Positions 1-11,214 of a DNA stretch of 64,000 nt are shown in pieces (the first letter of the stretch is position 1; each line of letters opens with the position of its first letter). This DNA is from Diabrotica undecimpunctata (taxonomy: Eukaryota > Arthropoda > Insecta > Coleoptera > Chrysomelidae). The stretch lies in contig NC_092803.1 of NCBI RefSeq assembly GCF_040954645.1, positions 11,161,230 through 11,225,229 on the forward strand. Direction: 5' to 3'. The position numbers and the translations under genes are program-made. The notes under the pieces are model-generated. The model was not told the DNA's origin, did no database searches, and was given only the letters and a program-made list of their open reading frames with translations.

Positions 1-6
1 ATGCCT

Positions 7-462
7 CTAATTTTTGGTATCAATCTTTTTCAACGTCCATGACTCCATTCCGTAGAACAGCACAGAAAGTACGTAACATCTCATCAGGCGAAGTTTCATT
101 TCAAGGCTCAAATATCTTCCGCAGAACACTCTCTTCATTTTAGTGAATATGGATCTGGCTTTTTCTATTCTTATTTTGATTTCTGCTGAGCTATCGTTGT
201 CTTCATTTATAAAAGTGCCTAAATATTTGTATTTGCGAACTCGATCGATAATTTCATTGTGTAAATATAAATTTTGGACATTTTGTGTTGATTTCGATAT
301 TACCATAAATTTAGTTTTCTTTATGTTCAAAGATAGTCCATATTCTTCGCTGCAGTCTGCTATCTTATTCACCAATGTCTGTAGCTCTTCAAGTGTTTCT
401 GCGATCAGAACGGTGTCGTCGGCAAATCTCAGATTGTTTAATCTAACACCATTTAGCTCATA
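7..462 (-). pseudogene. RTE-like LINE reverse transcriptase fragment
   Basis: Reading from about 462 down to 7 gives roughly 150 residues of a LINE reverse transcriptase. It begins just before the active-site box, here FADD in LNNLRFADDTVLIAE. It continues through the KTKFMVISK and KYKYLGTFIN segments and ends at YGMESWTLKK. A TAG stop follows at the left edge, before the usual WVYRRIL and GKIxGKRxxGRR tail of this family. The same frame upstream of 462 has no family similarity, so this is a 5'-truncated, decayed copy. Clade assignment to RTE-like elements is by resemblance to the better preserved copies at 37226-38071 and 45565-47198. Confidence 0.75.
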
Positions 463-710
463 AAGCCATAGCTCACCATAAAGCCCATACAAATTTAGAT
501 AAATAAGCAAATGGCTTACAAAATGGTAGACGATCCAGCATTTAATGTCAAGTTTGTGGAAGTTGATGAGAAATATAAATGTATTTATGATTATCGACGA
601 CAGGATCATAGCAAAAGAGATGTTGTGGAGAAAGCATAGGGTGCAATTATAAGTAAATTAACACTACCTGTTAAGTATTTTGCAAGAATTTACTTTTTTT
701 AACAATCTTA
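463..710. other. AT-rich sequence, nothing recognised
   Basis: No coding, RNA or repeat signal recognised between the RT fragment and the inverted repeat. Confidence 0.4.
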
Positions 711-756
711 ATTATACAGTATAGGTATCTCACCTTAGATACCTATACTGTATAAT
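711..756. repeat. perfect 20-bp inverted repeat with 6-nt loop
   Basis: The arm at 711-730 (attatacagtataggtatct) is the exact reverse complement of 737-756, with spacer cacctt. It could extrude as a hairpin or be the stump of a short foldback element. No target duplication is evident next to it. Confidence 0.9.
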
Positions 757-789
757 AGATAGAGGTCGTAGATTAAATTAAAAGACGTT

Positions 790-1740
790 ATCCACTTACT
801 CTACACAAGAGAGATACCTCTAGAAATAATCAAAATGATCTAAAATATCTACCAAAACAACACAATAAAAGTAAAAGTAGAAGAAGAACTAACCGACCCT
901 ATTGAAGCTGGCAATGGGATAAGACAGGGAGATTACCTGAGTCCTCTATTGTTCAACCTGGTTATGGATGAAATAATAAAAAAAGTAAAAACTAAAAAAG
1001 GATACCAAATGGGAGAAAAAGAACTTGAAATAGTCTGCTATGGAGACGCCGCAATAGTACTCTCAAAGTGAAGATGATTTACAACGTATGCTGCACCAAT
1101 TTAATATAACCGCCAGAAAATTTAACATGTTTATTTTCCCAAAAAAGACAAAATGCGTGGTTACAACGGCAAATTTACTAAGATGTAAATTGGAGCTGGA
1201 AGGTTAGATAATAAAACAAGTAATGGCGTTTAATTATCTAGGCGTCACATTATCTAGCTACAAAAAGCAAGAAACTGAAGTGAAAGATATTAGAGCAAAC
1301 AGAGCCGCAGACTGCCTGAATGAAACAATATGGAGAAATAAAAATATCGGGGAAATGAAAGGCAGAATTTACAGAACAGTCATCAGACCAATAATACCAT
1401 ACGCGGCAGAAACAGGACCTGATACAGAGAGGATAAAAAGGATGTTAGAAACAGCAGAAATGAAAACACATTGATGAAAAAATGGTAATAAAACACCATT
1501 GGACAGAGCTAGCAGTATAGATATACGACGTAGATGCTAACTGGAGAACATCAAGAACTGGGTAAAAAATAGAAGAGTAGAATGGAACAATCATACAAGC
1601 CGAATGACAACAAACGAAGTAGTAAAGACGGCAAGAGACGGGTCCCCAATAGATAGACTATCAGTAGGAAGACCACGAAAACGATGGAACGACAACTTAC
1701 TGGAGCCCCATTGAAAAACAGATAGTCATGTCTCATGTCT
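790..1740 (+). pseudogene. LINE reverse transcriptase relic, family X, copy A
   Basis: Frame-shifted pieces read in order as a LINE RT: EAGNGIRQGDYLSPLLFNLV, GYQMGEKELEIVCYGD (the YADD box decayed to YGDA), FNYLGVTLSSYKKQETEVKD, RTVIRPIIPYAAET, then the C-terminal RVEWNNHTSRM and SVGRPRKRWNDNLLE segments near 1580-1710. An (A/T)-rich tail of repeated ATAAAA follows at about 1740-1760. Many stops and frameshifts show a dead copy. The same family recurs at 12640-14500 (minus), 36150-36447 and 45370-48150, where the comparison helps define insertion boundaries. Confidence 0.8.
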
Positions 1741-1760
1741 ATATAAAAATAAAAATAAAA

Positions 1761-2344
1761 AGTTTTCTTACCATGTTAAGGCGTTTTCTGACCTTAAAAA
1801 ATATGATTTTAAAATTATATGAATATGAATTATTTTTCAAATACTCACCGATTAATAAAAACCCCCACTATAAAACCCAAACATCTTGCATTTTATGTGA
1901 CATCAGAGGTATTTTAAAAGACAGAGAGTTCCATCACAGAGTTATAACTATTGTATAAGCGTGACAAAAGTGTGCTCAGGTTCCTCTTTGATTTCAAACC
2001 TGGCTATAAAATGTTAGGAAAGAGACATTTTAATATTGTATTTAAATGGTTCACTGAATAAAATTTTATTTGAGAATGGCGTTGGGAATAGAATGAGCAT
2101 GTTTGAAGTTATCGTTTCAGTTAGGAAAATGTCTTTCACATTTTCATAAGGTTGGTTTTTGCATTTGTTTTACTAGCCATGCATGAAATGTACGTATTTC
2201 GAAAAATAACAGTAACAAATAAAAGTCAAACGGATGTCAAGCTGTCAAAGTCAGAGATATCCAAAGTAAAAGGTACGGCTAATATCAAAGCGTTGAAAAA
2301 CATTTATTTAAAAACTTCAGATATAGAAAATAAATGGAAGTACA
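1761..2344. other. AT-rich sequence, nothing recognised
   Basis: Open stretches here have no recognisable motifs and biased AT-rich composition. No gene is called. Confidence 0.4.
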
Positions 2345-2629
2345 ATGGAGAAAACACAAAATAATCGTAAAATTTTGGTGGAAAAAATTGAAATAAGAAC
2401 TTTAAGAGTAAAATATTTCAGACAGATAAAATATTTCAGAAGGCAAAACAGCCCAATCGTTTATTTAGATGAAATATATATACACAGCGGACATACTTCC
2501 TCGAAAAATTGGACAGACGATTATACAAAAGGTTTATGTTCCATTATTTCTAAAGGCCAAAGGTTTATAATAGTTTACGCTGGAGGAGAAATTGGTTTTA
2601 TTACAAATAGTTTTTTGATCAAATGAAAG
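2345..2629 (+). pseudogene. DDE transposase fragment (IS630-Tc1-mariner group)
   Basis: About 90 residues contain IVYLDEIYIHSGHTSSKNW and then SKGQRFIIVYAGGE and GFITN. This layout, hydrophobic-DE followed by GHT and a later GQRxIIV block, surrounds the first catalytic Asp of DDE_3-type transposases. It is the same layout as FDETWINEGHTPNKFW and GKGRRLIIVHIGS in the DD82E-type gene at 54345-55683. Only the first-Asp region survives; the second Asp and the Glu regions are missing. It is therefore a relic. Confidence 0.6.
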
Positions 2630-2737
2630 GCGGATATCGAGTTTATTAATTAAATCTTTTCCAAGTAACTTTCGCTTCCTAGAGCATCTTCAGGGGCATC
2701 TGAAATAAGCCAAGAAACGTTTTTTGTTTTCAGATAA

Positions 2738-4178
2738 TGGCTGACTACAAACAACGATGAAGTTTATAAAGAATATAGAGAAAAGGCTAGAGAAGTGAAA
2801 AAGCAAATAACACAACAAAAGGATGAAGAATTGGAAAGAACCTGCTTATATATAAAAACATACATATCAGGTACAAGAACTTCGAAGTCATGAGAAGTAC
2901 TGAAAGGATTGAAACAAAACTCAAAAGAAAAAATTAAATTGGGAAATATACAGGACAAAGAATGGAAGGACTATTACAAGGAACTGTTAACAGAACAAAG
3001 ACCACAATTCATTGGAAAAGAAAACAGGCGAAGACAAAGCAGATCCCCACAAGAAGAAATAGAACTAACAGATAGGGAAATGAGAACGGCCATAAAAGCA
3101 ATCAAAAATAAGAAAGCACCGGGACCTGGAGGCATCGCACCTGAGCTTATAAAATACGGATCCAAAAAATTACACCGGATGAGATAATGGATATTTCAGA
3201 AAGCCATAAATGGAGAACAGCTCCCAAAGGAATAAATGAAGGCATATATGACATCTATAGTTACTGCGAGAAAAGATAGAGCAAGCGATAAAAGGCAAAA
3301 TCGGGGAGGATCAGATAGGCTTTACAGCAGGAAGATCATAAATAGACCACATATACACACTGGAACAACTGTTGGAAATGAAAAAAGCAAAAAAATAGAG
3401 ATATACATTTGGCAGTTGTGGACCTGAGAAAGGCGTATGACTCTGTACCAAGGTCAGAACTATGGGAGACTATGTACAAATTAAAAAAACAGATGGAACT
3501 CATAAAAGCTACAAAAGCTCTGTATAAAGAAAATAAATTGTCCATTAAAATGGGAACAAGAATCATCATAAATCACAAGAAGACTTTACCACAACAAAAG
3601 GACTCCTGCAGGATTGTTCCACATCTCTAACCCTATTCAAAATATACTTAGAGAAAGCCTTGACTATATGGAAAAGAAAATGCGAAGGCATAGGAGTACC
3701 GGTACGGAACGGATACGGTATAGATTGATGACAACGTAACAACCAAGGGAAAGGATAAATTCAAATACTTGGTGTTTATAATCACGAAAAAGGCAACAAC
3801 AGAGGAAGAAATTACACAAAGATTAGGACAAACAAAAACAGCAATCCGACAACTTAACTTAGTATGGTGGGATAGACACCTAAATATGAAGACAAAAACA
3901 CAGATTTACAAAACATTAGTGCGAAGTATTAAGACATATGGGGCTGAAAATTGGATCATAAACAAGAAAAACAGCAGTAAGATAGTAGCAACAGAGATGG
4001 AATGCCTGCAAAGATGCTGCAGAGTAACAAGAATGGATAAGAGAAGTAATGACGAAATAAAGCAAAGAACATCAATAGAAACAAAAATACTAACATATAT
4101 AGAATAAAAAAGACTAAAGTGGTATGGACATAGTGGAGACAAGACAGTGAATACTGTAGAATTCCTGAATATATATAT
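2738..4178 (+). pseudogene. LINE endonuclease/RT relic, family V
   Basis: The order of recognisable segments is a linker (EVYKEYREKAREVKKQI), KKAPGPGGIAPELIKYG in the RT N-terminal region near 3110-3160, and VDLRKAYDSVPRSELWETMY near 3415-3465, which contains the first catalytic Asp region. Then come KATKALYKENKLSIKMG and the thumb/C-terminal part IYKTLVRSIKTYGAENWI and LQRCCRVTRMDKRSNDEI near 3900-4060. The YADD box has been lost in a deletion around 3720-3760. Several stops and frameshifts are present. The copy ends near a short TA-repeat at 4170-4182. Confidence 0.8.
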
Positions 4179-5157
4179 ATATACGTTTTTTCAACTGAAG
4201 AAAATTAGTTAACTTCGATAAAAAACTCGAAGTTGATGGTTGATAAAAGTATTTTATGTAATGTAACGTTTTAAACTTACTTCACTCAAGTTGCGTTTGA
4301 AACGCAAGTTTCAAGTTAAATTTGGCCTATCCAACAATCTGTTGAGAATGTTATAAACATAAAATTGTACATTACACTACACGACACAAGGACAAACAAT
4401 TTTTAAAAAATTCTTAAAAAACGACGAATCTAGATAATGGTTGGCATCAGGAGAGAGAATGACTCCTGGTCTTAACGGAAATTTTAAGGTGACATGTGAC
4501 ATATGACAGCTTGTCTGAAAATCAACTGAAATCAAAACTGAAATCAACTACTATTTATAAATCTATAAATTTGACGATTGTCTTAATTTATTTTAATTCC
4601 TGGTTTCTGTTTTTGTTCAATTTCAGGAGATAAAATTCAATTCATGGAATTTAACAAATTGTTTTTACAAAAAGGTATACAAATTTTTATACGTTGAGTA
4701 AACCTTTTTACAAAAGAAAAGTCAAACAACTCAGAAACTGTTTAGTCCCTAAAGTAGTTCGCCAATATGCATATTTGCGTTGGTAATGGATTTTACAATG
4801 GTATCCTAAACACTCAAGTTTATTTAGTTGATATTCTTCATAGTCCTCTTTTATGTGGCTCTGAACGTTGTGCTATTTTAACGGAATTTAAAAAAAAAAT
4901 GTATTAATTTTTTAAAAGTTGGTATAAATATAAAATATAGTTTTAAAGATATTTATTTGTGGCATTTTATTTTTTAGATAATATAATATTATAAAACATA
5001 ATAGTACACATGTATTATTAAACCTAAGTGTAAATAATGGCATTGTCATAAATAGTTAATCTATTAAAAAAACAATTCCACTGTGAATTTCTAATGTTTT
5101 AGTTAAATCGTCGGGCTAGTACTTATTTGTTCCATATACCAAATTCTCATTTTGAGA
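4179..5157. other. AT-rich sequence, nothing recognised
   Basis: No coding region recognised. A short palindrome (ttgcgttt g aaacgcaa) lies near 4288-4304; otherwise featureless. Confidence 0.4.
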
Positions 5158-5334
5158 TATTTTTTTTATTAAGTAAACCGCGTCAACCAGGAAAGGTTAT
5201 TGGCGGCGAAGAGTTGTACATAAAATCAGATGTTTGCTTATAACAACTGATTACAATTGTAAACTTGAGTCTATTTTTATATTAGATTGTACAATTTAGT
5301 TAGTTTTAGAAACTTAATCACTATCACATTTACT

Positions 5335-5502
5335 ATAGTTCAGATCACTTGGTAAATCACTTTGAAGTCGTTCCAGGTGATAGAGTGGGCAACTAACAAT
5401 AATGTGTTCGATTGTCAGAGAAATATCACAAACATAGCACAGTTTTTGTTGTTCTTTCTTCATTAGGTACTGGTGGGTTAACCTAGTACCTCCTATTCTT
5501 AA
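5335..5502 (-). pseudogene. C-terminal remnant of Jockey-type ORF2 (RNase H tail)
   Basis: The frame reads LRIGGTRLTHQYLMKKEQQ, then CYVCDISLTIEHIIVSCPLY, then HLERLQSDL. This matches the conserved end of Jockey/CR1-type polyproteins: an LRxGHTRLTH block followed by a CxxC...EHxxxxC motif. About 55 residues remain. It sits directly downstream of the ORF1 relic on the same strand, which supports a single deleted element. Confidence 0.75.
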
Positions 5503-5573
5503 GCATATATGTGTAAATATGGATTGAATGTTTCACTTAAGAATAGCCATTCTGTTAACTTTTTGTTTTTTTT

Positions 5574-6866
5574 TTATTTATCGTTGGAAGGAGAATTTTC
5601 CTGTGATGCGTCAGTATCTTCAGAGGTGTCATCCTGAATACTAAAATCTCGGTTTATTTTACTAAGTAGTTTTTTCTTGATTCTTGTAATTCTAGATTTA
5701 ATTGCTCTTTTGTTCAACATGGGATATATTTCAATTAGCATATGTCCCAACCCGTGTATATTCTGTGTGTATTCTAGGGCCAGTTCTACTGGGGTGGAAG
5801 AACCGTAAACGTCTTCTAAGAATGCTAGTAATTGGGTGTAATTTAGTACATATGGTGGTAATGCATCCTGGATAAATTGTTTGACTGGTTGTAATAAAGA
5901 CTCAATATTAGTAATTTCTGAAGTGGATTTGTCTAATTTGATAATCTCTTTCTTCTTTTTAATTTGCACTGGTTTTGGTTTTGTGAATTCTGTTGGTATA
6001 GTTTCTGTAGGAGTGGAGCAAGTTGGGGATAACACTTCCGAGTAAGATCGTTTATTTTTATTATCGGTATCAGTGCCGACTAGAGCATCCATTTCTTCTC
6101 GAGATTCGTCATTTACATGTGTAATTTGATTTTGTTCGGACAAGTGGATGGTATTTTGGAAGAAAATTTTCCTCCGTTTGGGGCTTTTGAGTATTTTGTG
6201 GATAAGAGGGATTTGAGGTACAGTCCGAGGAAACGTGACCAACTTAGTGGCATTTCTAATAAGTTAATTTATCGGAAAGAAAAATTCGGTACGAAATATT
6301 TTCAAAATCAATTAGGACGGAGTCGGGTACAGTAAAATTGTCTGTAGGTGCAAAGTAAACTTGTCTTCGAAAACTAAGTACATGGCTGTATTGCAGGTCT
6401 CGTATTCCAGCTCTAATGAAATGAACAAAATTGGAGACATTAATTTAAAACCAAGATTGATTAAACACTGTTCGATTATGTCATGGGGTATAGATGGACA
6501 TACGTTGGATAAAACTAATCTATTAGCAGGTGTAATTAGTTTACGTGCTTTGATTGTATGTTCTCCAATTTTAATTTCACCATGTTGACTTAGAAAATCA
6601 TCTACGACTTGTATGCTTGAAAGGTAGATGCATATTTTTCCGTTTGACATTTTGGATGAGAACAGTACATTTTTTGGATGGACTATAGTTCCTACTACAA
6701 TGGTGTACTCTTCTGTTCTTATTTTATTTACTGCCTGTAAAATTTTGGCCAGGTTTTTTGTTGGGAATTTTGTTAATGCTTGTTGCTTAGTGGTGGTAGA
6801 ATAAGTAATGTTTTGCTGATAGGGATTAATTGATCTATCCCTGTAGTCAGCAGTGCCACCTGTCAT
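5574..6866 (-). pseudogene. ORF1 (gag-like) of a Jockey-type LINE
   Basis: The N-terminal half (6866-6312, 184 residues) contains YTIVVGTIVHPKNVLFSS, GKICIYLSS, IKARKLITPANRLVLSNVCP and IPHDIIEQCL. This arrangement is typical of RRM-like RNA-binding ORF1 proteins of insect Jockey-type LINEs. Between 6311 and 6243 a second frame shows a degraded zinc knuckle (KCH, VGH, SSDC) interrupted by stops. The C-terminal part (6242-5574) is Ser/Thr/Lys-rich (KRSYSEVLSPTCSTPTETIP) and ends with a helical basic region. Small frameshifts around the knuckle make it non-functional. The role is RNA binding for retrotransposition in the parent family. Confidence 0.75.
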
Positions 6867-6965
6867 TTTGTCAAATTTATTCTTCTATCTGTTTTTAAAT
6901 TTAAATTGAACTTTCATCTCAATAATTTTAATTTGGGTAGGTCCGACTCTGTTTATTTAAAAATA

Positions 6966-8434
6966 AATAGTCGATCTAGCAATTAGCAAGATAATGCCAA
7001 GAGTTGAAAATAGTTTTTTAAATAATTAATAAATACGACATATAAATAATGTTCTTCGTATGGATATAAAAACAATGTTTGTAATCAAACTACTGAAAAT
7101 TTGGAAACTGTACTTACAGCTATTAACATACCACTGTTACACTGCTTCTATATATTTCGGTTTATTATTTAAATTTACACTGTTTTTTTTTTCAAAAACT
7201 GTAAAAGTTGTGGAGCTCAAAGTATTTCGACTTGTCTACCTGAAATTTCTAATAGTACTTACTCTCTTTTGAGATATTTACATTTAAATATTTTGGTAAT
7301 ATTTACTCGTTTATTTTAAAAATCATGAAAATGATGTTAATTCTAAAAAAAAATATTTAAAATGGTGTGCTGGATTAGGACTTCAAATTTTTACTGACTC
7401 TTTTTATATTTGAAAAAAAAAGCCTTTGCTTATAGAACAAAAAGTAAAATTAGTACAGGAATTTTCACATTGGTTCCATATGAAATGGAGTACAAAATTG
7501 AATTATTTTATACCGTTTTAAGTAAAATATTACAAGGAAATATTACATGTTTATATGAAAACTTACGAAAACTAAATGTCTGTTTCCCATTTCACATAAA
7601 TGAATTAATTTTCTCTGGAAACGTAGAAATCTTTAATTGTATTTATCAGTTAATAAGAAATTGTAAATATAAACTTTAAACAATATAATGTACTAACCAT
7701 AGAATTAAGATGAAACTCATTATTTTTGGAGATATTTTTAGTTTTCTTAAAAATTTTGGAATACCCTCAATTTTGTAGGTTGAAATATCTTTTATATTAT
7801 TATTTGATATTTTATTTATTATCAAATTATTTAAGGAAATTAAGCTATGTGCTTTATAGATTTTCCGATATTTTTATATGCTCCATAGTATATTTTAAAT
7901 GCAACCTGTATTTACAACAACTGAAGCCGTATACCGTATTAAATAACAGTTCCTCAACGGAAAGTGCTAAACAAGCGCCGACAGAAATGCATCCATTTGT
8001 CAATGTCCAGTTCGATCTGTGCAAAGCATCATTTATTATGTGTTTGTCTCTCGTAAGAAAAGTTTGAATCAGAAAAATTTCTTTTTATAAAAAAGAATGA
8101 TTGATTTTGTGAAAATCAAAGTGAGAATTGTTGCTATGAGAGGATTTTTCAGTAAAAAGCTTTGAGATTTATGGTAGTCGTAGAAGGATTATTTTTTTAG
8201 TGAAAATTTTATTTTACGATGTTTAATATTGTAATAGAAACGTTAAGAAAAATTTATGTTTTACCATATGCCTTGTCTTGCATATGTACCTTCATATTAA
8301 GGGTAAATAACTAAACTTATTGCCTCAATTGTTTGAAATCAGCCGTCAGTTAGTGGTTCTTACTGGATAAACGTAATTGGTTAACGCTTGCTATTTTCAT
8401 TTTTGTATTGCAGTATTGCAAAAAAAATCGGTAA
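6966..8434. other. AT-rich sequence, nothing recognised
   Basis: Long open stretches (7410-7679, 7726-8067) are Ile/Leu/Phe/Tyr/Lys-rich as expected from AT-rich DNA, show no motif, and are not called as genes. Confidence 0.4.
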
Positions 8435-9075
8435 ATGGCTGATCAGAAAAAAAGAAAATTAGAGCATAGCAAGGATCGAAGTAAGTAAGTCGAAATGGTA
8501 TAATCTTCTTAGTAGCGATGGAAGTGATAATGTTTACCACATGACAATAGCGACCATGCCGAGAAAGAAGATGAGAGTGAGCATGTAAATAAACTTTGTT
8601 TTGCCGCTAAACACGGCATGACAAGATGATGAAACCATCCAATATTAGATCTAGAGCATGCAATATCGTTATGCATCTTCTTGGATCAAAAGACAGGTCT
8701 GGTGAAACACGCAGTGAACTTGATATTTTTGAGCTATTTTTTGACGACTATTTTTTTGAAATTATAACCACTTGTACGGATATTTTTATAGATAAAGTAA
8801 GGGAAAATTTTTCTCGTAAAAAAGATTCAAGACATACAGACACTTTTGTACTAAAGGCTTTCATCGGATTGCTTCTTCTATTGTGGTGTTCTAGAAAACA
8901 TCTAAGGGACTTGTTGGATAATTCAACGTGAAATGCCATAGAATCTTGTTATTTCTAGATGATCAAGACGCGATTTAGATCTTTGTTGCAATGTATTCGG
9001 TTCGATAATATACATAATAAAAATTAGAGAAAAATAATTGATAAATTAGCTCCCATCAGAGAACCATATTTGTTT
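8435..9075 (+). pseudogene. piggyBac transposase relic (N-terminal half)
   Basis: It starts at ATG 8435 with MADQKKRKLEHSKDRSK and a stop. The central part (8626-8931) reads LDIFELFFDDYFFEIITTCT, KDSRHTDTFVLKAFIGLLLL and LRDLLDNST. Then, after frameshifts, come TRFRSLLQCIRFDNIHNKN and IIDKLAPIREPYL near 8960-9075. The DxxFxxFF, KAFIGLL and RFxxLLxCIRFDN blocks in this order are the piggyBac (DDE_Tnp_1_7) N-terminal region. The catalytic part is absent. The Gypsy-type element begins shortly after. Confidence 0.75.
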
Positions 9076-9140
9076 TTGTTTTGTAACTGTCAAAAATATT
9101 ACACTGCTGGCGACTATAGTCGACGAACCTTAAGGAAGAG

Positions 9141-9318
9141 TGTCATAAGACTGAATAGATCATGAATGTAAGGTCCTAACAGGACTATCACATGGGACAG
9201 GCGACACAAGGGGTCATGGCAGGAATAGAGGCATTTTAGAATAGGTTATTATCATACTGTATTACTGAAAGTAATAATAATAAAGACGGATAACAGTTCA
9301 TATTAAAACATTATTACA
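9141..9318 (+). repeat. 5' LTR of Gypsy-type element
   Basis: 178 bp, TGTCATAAGACTGAATAG at the start and ATTATTACA at the end. It contains an AATAAA-like signal near its 3' end (aataataataaag). Confidence 0.85.
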
Positions 9319-9404
9319 TGACGCAGTCTTGTGGTCAATGAAGCATGCTGCTTCCAACATAAATGAAAACAAGATGTTGTTAGAATTAAAACAATATGAA
9401 GTTT

Positions 9405-10105
9405 TAAATACCTCAACCATTATCAATTGAAGGTAAGTGGCTAAAAACCTTTGGACGATTTAAACAGTCATTTGAAATTTACCTCTTGGCCAGTGGCAAT
9501 GCCGAAAAGGAAGACACAGTAAAAATTACCATACTATTAAATTTTTTTAAAGATAAAGGCCTGAATGTGTTTAAGACCTTAAAGTTAACGGATGCACAGA
9601 GAAAATCGTATGATACAATATTGGGTGAATTAGAGAATTACTTCACCCCTAAAAAGAATGTAATCTACGAAAGATTTTTATTCTACAATAAAATATTACT
9701 AGACAACAAAAGGAAGGATAGCTATTTTATACCTAACTGACTTGCGTAAATTGGCAAAAAATTGTGAATTTGGAGATGTTCTAGACTCAAAGATCAGAGA
9801 TAGACTAGTTTTAGGAACAATGAATAAAGATCTACAAGAAAAAATGTTGCAGAATCATTAATTAACCTTACAAAAGGAAACAGGCATGTGTAGAGCATGC
9901 GAAATTTCAAATATACAGTTTAAAGAAGTTCAGTCAAGTCAAACACTTAATATTCATTCTGTAAAAGGGGGAACGGGTAATTGAACAGCAAGGGGAAAAG
10001 CTTTAAATATCAACTTTAATAATGGAAGAAGCAAAATATGGGAACAGGAAACTCAAGGAAAAGTGGTCAATGCAGAAAATGTGATCGTGCCCATGAGTTC
10101 CGAAG
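9405..10105 (+). pseudogene. Gypsy-type gag relic
   Basis: The recognisable segment begins about 9408 with IPQPLSIEGKWLKTFGRFKQ, SFEIYLLASGNAEKEDTVKI, LKLTDAQRKSYDTILGELEN and YFTPKKNVIYERFLFYNK. This is the capsid-type region of Ty3/Gypsy gag (Retrotrans_gag). After frameshifts near 9740 the pieces DLRKLAKNCEFGDVLDSKIR and RDRLVLGTMNKDLQEKML follow. Near 10060-10110 a partial zinc knuckle (QCRKCDRAHEFRRC) is visible. The order matches a normal gag; stops and shifts make it dead. Confidence 0.75.
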
Positions 10106-10129
10106 GTGTCGGAAGGAATGAAGGAATTT

Positions 10130-10880
10130 GGAAATTTGATAAACTTCCGTTCGGACTAAATATTGCTCCTGAATTTTTTCAAAGAATTAACTTTGGTGAT
10201 ATTTAGGGATGTCTCGTCTATTTTGATAATCTTTTATTATTTGCAGATAGCCTTAAAGAACATAATAGAATCCTTAATAAAATATTAGAACGTGCTAGAA
10301 ATATTGGAGTAAAATTTAATGATAATAAGATACGGTATGGAATGTATGAAGTAAAATTTTGGGAAAAACATTCGATAAAGATGGTATGAGACCTGACTTG
10401 GATAAAGTTAAAGCTATTTTAATTTGAAAGAACACAATAATAAAAAATACTTACAAAGAATACTGGGCATGATCAATTACTATCGCAATTTTATACCAAA
10501 TTTGTCGGATGAATCAGCCACATTAAAAGACTTGTTAAAAACGAATACGGTTTGGATGTGGTCTAGAAGTCACACACACTTATTTAATTTGATAAAAGAC
10601 TTGCTGATTAATAGATAGATTATTGATGTAGAATATGTATATAGCCAAGATCATATGTTGTTGTGAAAGAAAATGGGACATTGTTAAGAAAAAATAGCTT
10701 GAGACCATTTAATAATATGCCTAAACATTATATTAACCTAGCAGATGATTTTCAGAGACAGACCTTCAACATCAACGGCCTGTGAGTGTGAAATACCAAA
10801 TCAGTTTCCTACCAGAAATAAAAGATTAATTAAACTCCCATCTAGATATAATGATTTTGAGATGTATTAGTTTTGCAATC
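10130..10880 (+). pseudogene. Gypsy-type pol relic (RT palm fragment and C-terminus)
   Basis: GIWKFDKLPFGLNIAPEFFQ is the LPFGL...AP.FQ block of Ty3/Gypsy reverse transcriptase. The active-site box is YFDNLLLFA, with Asn where the second catalytic Asp of YxDD is expected. KEHNRILNKILERARNIGVK and RILGMINYYRNFIPNLS follow. Sequence from about 10640 on (PFNNMPKHYI, RNKRLIKLPSRYNDFE) looks like the very C-terminus of the polyprotein, so RNase H and integrase are deleted. Multiple frameshifts are present. Confidence 0.75.
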
Positions 10881-10963
10881 AGTATTGTTATTAGTGTTGA
10901 TTTTAGAATGTTTTAATTCTGAGTTCATTGTTATAAGTACTACGTTTTATTGGGAGGAAAAGA

Positions 10964-11145
10964 TGTCATGAGACTGAATAGCTCATGAATGTAAAGTCCT
11001 GACAGGACTATAACATGGAACAGGCGGAACGAGGTCTCATGGCAGAAATAAAGGTTAAGCACTTTAGATTGGGTTATGATTATACTGTATTACTGAAAGT
11101 TATAATAATAAAGATGTACAACAGTCCGTAGTAAACATTATTACA
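10964..11145 (+). repeat. 3' LTR of Gypsy-type element
   Basis: 182 bp, TGTCATGAGACTGAATAG at the start and ATTATTACA at the end, followed by the AAGAG duplication. Confidence 0.85.
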
Positions 11146-11214
11146 AAGAGTTACTTACATAGAGAAGGAAGGAGGAGTAAGGAGAAAGAACATAAAAATT
11201 TTTCTACGGTAATT

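Larger units (their letters stand above)
5158..6965 (-). mobile_element. Jockey-like LINE with nearly all of ORF2 deleted
   Basis: On the minus strand, ORF1 (6866-5574) is followed within about 70 bp by only the last part of ORF2 (about 5502-5335), then a 3'UTR and an A-rich end at about 5158-5170. The endonuclease, reverse transcriptase and most of RNase H, normally some 2.5-3 kb in Jockey elements, are missing. The 5' limit near 6965 is approximate. This looks like an internally deleted copy rather than an ordinary 5' truncation, since both ends of the element remain. Confidence 0.7.
9141..11145 (+). mobile_element. internally deleted Ty3/Gypsy-type LTR retrotransposon
   Basis: Two direct repeats, 9141-9318 and 10964-11145, begin TGT and end ACA. 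They flank gag- and pol-like sequence. The 5 bp before the left repeat (9136-9140) and after the right repeat (11146-11150) are both AAGAG, a target-site duplication of the length expected for LTR elements. The internal region is only 1.65 kb, so most of pol (protease, part of RT, RNase H, integrase) is missing. The LTRs have visibly diverged (for example cataaga versus catgaga at the start), so the insertion is old. Confidence 0.85.

Noticed and set aside
7410..8067. Two open stretches (7410-7679, 7726-8067) as small genes
   Set aside because: Residue composition follows AT-rich DNA, there are no motifs or splice context, and similar open stretches occur at random elsewhere in the window.
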